From positions 4,960,001-5,024,000 of the forward strand of contig JBGLNJ010000001.1 of NCBI GenBank assembly GCA_041300525.1: a stretch of 64,000 nt of DNA, given 5' to 3'. The stretch is from JBGLNJ01 sp041300525. Its GTDB lineage: Bacteria; Chloroflexota; Anaerolineae; Fen-1058. The position numbers and the translations under genes were made by a program. Shown here in pieces: positions 62,260 to 64,000 of this stretch; the first letter of the stretch is position 1, and each line of letters opens with the position of its first letter. The notes under the pieces are model-generated. The model worked only from the letters and a program-made list of their open reading frames with translations, was not told the DNA's origin and made no database searches.

Positions 62260-64000
62260 TTACCTTTTGCTCTTGGCTTTCTGCTTCTTGCCTCGTGCCT
62301 CTTGCTTCTTGCCGCTTGCCTCTTGCCCCTTGAACACCGGCTTGCGCTTTTCGACGAACGCCTGCATCCCTTCAACCTGGTCGGGCGTGGCAAACGTTTC
62401 ACAGACACGGTCTACTTCAAAAGCCAATCCCTTATCCAGCGGCAATTGCAGAGTGGCATGAATGGCGGCTTTGGCCTTGGCCACGGCCACCGGCGCGCGC
62501 GAGGCGATGCGGCCCGCCAGCTTGCGCGCTTCGGCCATCAGTTGCCCTGGCGGAACGACGCGGTTGACGAGTCCCGCGCGCAAGGCTTCTTCGGCGCTGA
62601 CCGGATCGCCGGCGAACACCAGCTCCGAGGCCACGCCGCGGCCGGCCAATCGCGCGGCGCGCTGCGTCCCGCCCAGGCCCGGAAAGATGCCCAGCCCCAC
62701 TTCGGGAAAGCCCAGCCGCGCGTCGGACGAAGCCAGGCGAATATCGCAGGCCAACGCCAACTCTAGTCCGCCGCCCAGCGCAAAGCCGTTGATGGCGGCG
62801 ATGACGGGCTGCGGCAAGGTCTCGATGTCTTGCAGCACCTGCTGGCCGAACTTTATAAACGCGCGGATCTTGGACTCTTCCGCCAGCGCCTGCATCTCTT
62901 TGATGTCGGCCCCGGCGACAAAGGCGTTGCCTTCGCCCGTGAGAATGACCGCGCGCACGTCGCGGCTCTTGCGCACGGCGTCGAGGGCGTCCTTCAAATC
63001 GTGCAGTACCTTGCCATTGAGCGCGTTCAGCGCCTCCGGCCGGCTCATCGTGATGACGGCGATGGGCCCCTCGACGGACAATCGCACGTCGCGCAGTGTC
63101 CACGGTTTGCCGCCGGCAGCTTGATTCTTTAATAGCGGCGGTGTAAAGCCAGGCCATTTCTCATCCATCGCGTTGACCAGCGCCAACACGCGCGCCAGGC
63201 CGAGGTCATTCATCATCGCAAATGGCCCCTTGGCCCAGCGCAGCCCCACCGTCGCGCCCCGGTCGGTGTCTTCGGCAGACGCCACGCCTTCTTCCACCAG
63301 CTTGACCGCCACGCCAAGCGTCACGCCCAACAGCCGGTCGGCCACCGCCTGCTTCTTGGAAGCATCCACGTCGCCGGTGAGGTCCCACGGTTTGCCCAAT
63401 TCGAACTGCTGACGCAGACCCGGCGCTGGCGCGTAAAACTCGCCCAGCGATTCGCCCAGCGAGGCCGCGCTGTGGAAACCAATAGGGACGCCGGTGGCGT
63501 TCATCAACGCGAACGGCCCCATCCCACAGGCAAACGCCTCACACGCTGCCGCGTCAATCGTGGGAATGTTCGCCACGCCCTCATCCAGCAGCCGCGCGCC
63601 CTCATTGAGCCACGGGACGAAAAAGCGGTTGACCGCAAAGCCGGGCGCGTCACGCACGAGGATGGGCAGCTTGCCGGTCAAGCGGCCAAAGTTCATCAAC
63701 GCATCGGCCACATCGGGCGAGGTCTCGGCGGTCCGGATGACCTCTAATAACTTGTTGATGACGGCCGGGAAAAAATAGTGCAGCCCGGCCACGAACGTGG
63801 CGCGATGGGTCGCCGCGGCGATGTCGGCCACCTTGAACGACGACGTGTTGGTCGCCAGGATCGCGTTCGGCTTGCAGACCTGGTCTAGCTCGGCAAAGAG
63901 CGCGAGCTTGGCGTCGCGCAATTCGACGATGGCCTCGATGACCAAGTCGCAGCCGGCCAGGTCGGCCAGGTCGGTCACGCCTTTGACGCGCGCCCACACT
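62260..64000 (-). CDS. 3-hydroxyacyl-CoA dehydrogenase / enoyl-CoA hydratase fusion, N-terminus beyond window
   Basis: About 580 residues visible. The dehydrogenase half comes first: CDLVIEAIVELRDAKLALFA, ATNTSSFKVADIAAATHRAT, FVAGLHYFFPAVINKLLEVI and APGFAVNRFF. Then an enoyl-CoA hydratase: ITMSRPEALNALNGKVLHDL, FVAGADIKEM, NGFALGGGLELALACDIRLA and FPGLGGTQRAARL (oxyanion-hole region and Glu positions). Order is dehydrogenase then hydratase, the reverse of FadB. The last 23 residues are a Lys-rich tail encoded by heptanucleotide repeats. Beta-oxidation-like role; a dehydratase scrap follows. Confidence 0.88.
   Translation of the reverse strand, partial: VWARVKGVTDLADLAGCDLVIEAIVELRDAKLALFAELDQVCKPNAILATNTSSFKVADIAAATHRATFVAGLHYFFPAVINKLLEVIRTAETSPDVADALMNFGRLTGKLPILVRDAPGFAVNRFFVPWLNEGARLLDEGVANIPTIDAAACEAFACGMGPFALMNATGVPIGFHSAASLGESLGEFYAPAPGLRQQFELGKPWDLTGDVDASKKQAVADRLLGVTLGVAVKLVEEGVASAEDTDRGATVGLRWAKGPFAMMNDLGLARVLALVNAMDEKWPGFTPPLLKNQAAGGKPWTLRDVRLSVEGPIAVITMSRPEALNALNGKVLHDLKDALDAVRKSRDVRAVILTGEGNAFVAGADIKEMQALAEESKIRAFIKFGQQVLQDIETLPQPVIAAINGFALGGGLELALACDIRLASSDARLGFPEVGLGIFPGLGGTQRAARLAGRGVASELVFAGDPVSAEEALRAGLVNRVVPPGQLMAEARKLAGRIASRAPVAVAKAKAAIHATLQLPLDKGLAFEVDRVCETFATPDQVEGMQAFVEKRKPVFKGQEASGKKQEARGKKQKAKSKR
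62264..62333. repeat. Heptanucleotide array encoding a heptapeptide tail
   Basis: Ten consecutive 7-mers of the type NNCTTGC on the plus strand (CTTTTGC, TCTTGGC, TTTCTGC, TTCTTGC, CTCGTGC, CTCTTGC, TTCTTGC, CGCTTGC, CTCTTGC, CCCTTGA). Because 21 bases give 7 codons, the protein repeat is seven residues long: GQEASGK, KQEARGK, KQKAKSK. Confidence 0.85.

Overview
This 64 kb window is about 60% GC and gene dense. Most of it looks like one Chloroflexota genome, probably Anaerolineae-like. Reasons are a secreted protein ending in IYLPIVMR, a RibX-type riboflavin permease behind an FMN riboswitch, a baseplate-J-like N-terminus, a NuoG/NuoH pair, and intergenic palindromes and heptanucleotide arrays that recur through the window. 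No rRNA, tRNA or CRISPR array was seen.

The dominant property is mosaicism. At roughly 29 points a recognisable gene stops in mid-domain and the next base belongs to another gene fragment, often on the other strand. Essential genes are cut this way (dnaN, ileS, alaS, transketolase, nuoH, nuoG). Two segments look proteobacterial: 22.1-24.77 kb (small secreted protein plus HWE histidine kinase) and 43.45-43.80 kb (beta-barrel fragment). The simplest reading is a chimeric or misjoined metagenome contig with about 2 kb between joins, so gene order across a join should not be trusted.

Layout. 0-7 kb: aminotransferase and luciferase-like fragments, a membrane protein, a methyltransferase, a sugar-nucleotide operon (GHMP kinase, nucleotidyltransferase, TIM-barrel isomerase) and the C-terminal part of IleS. 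7-17.5 kb: unknown protein, IS630 remnant, acyl-CoA dehydrogenase, AMMECR1, hydantoinase, HNH protein, TrmFO, M28 peptidase and scraps of IorA, aldo/keto reductase, PHP and amidohydrolase. 18-31 kb: MalQ, Ung scrap, MFS, transketolase, foreign block, roadblock protein plus pseudo-receiver, DnaN, secreted C-terminus, SEC-C protein, phosphofructokinase, class V aminotransferase. 31-43.5 kb: ABC exporter, IS1182 element, AlaS, HicBA, VapBC-like pair, Nuo genes, adenosine deaminase, M24 protein, UPF0175/DUF3368 pair. 43.8-52 kb: half-length alpha-2-macroglobulin, membrane protein, response regulator, IS4 element, TIM-barrel isomerase with alcohol dehydrogenase, Ogt. 52-64 kb: EamA transporter, FMN riboswitch with RibX, ABC-2 exporter, FtsX-like permease, DegV, CFA-type methyltransferase, truncated Wadjet jetABC, and a 3-hydroxyacyl-CoA dehydrogenase/enoyl-CoA hydratase fusion.

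Three observations survive the assembly caveat best. (1) The alpha-2-macroglobulin has an in-frame TGA exactly at its thioester cysteine, followed by a 7-bp hairpin whose loop starts 17 nt after the TGA; this fits the bacterial SECIS model and could mean a selenocysteine thioester, although nonsense changes also occur nearby. (2) Heptanucleotide repeat arrays and a palindromic repeat lie in frame inside protein genes (NuoG, a class V aminotransferase, the dehydrogenase/hydratase tail, a response regulator). (3) The FMN riboswitch has a very clear antiterminator/terminator switch ahead of a riboflavin importer permease.
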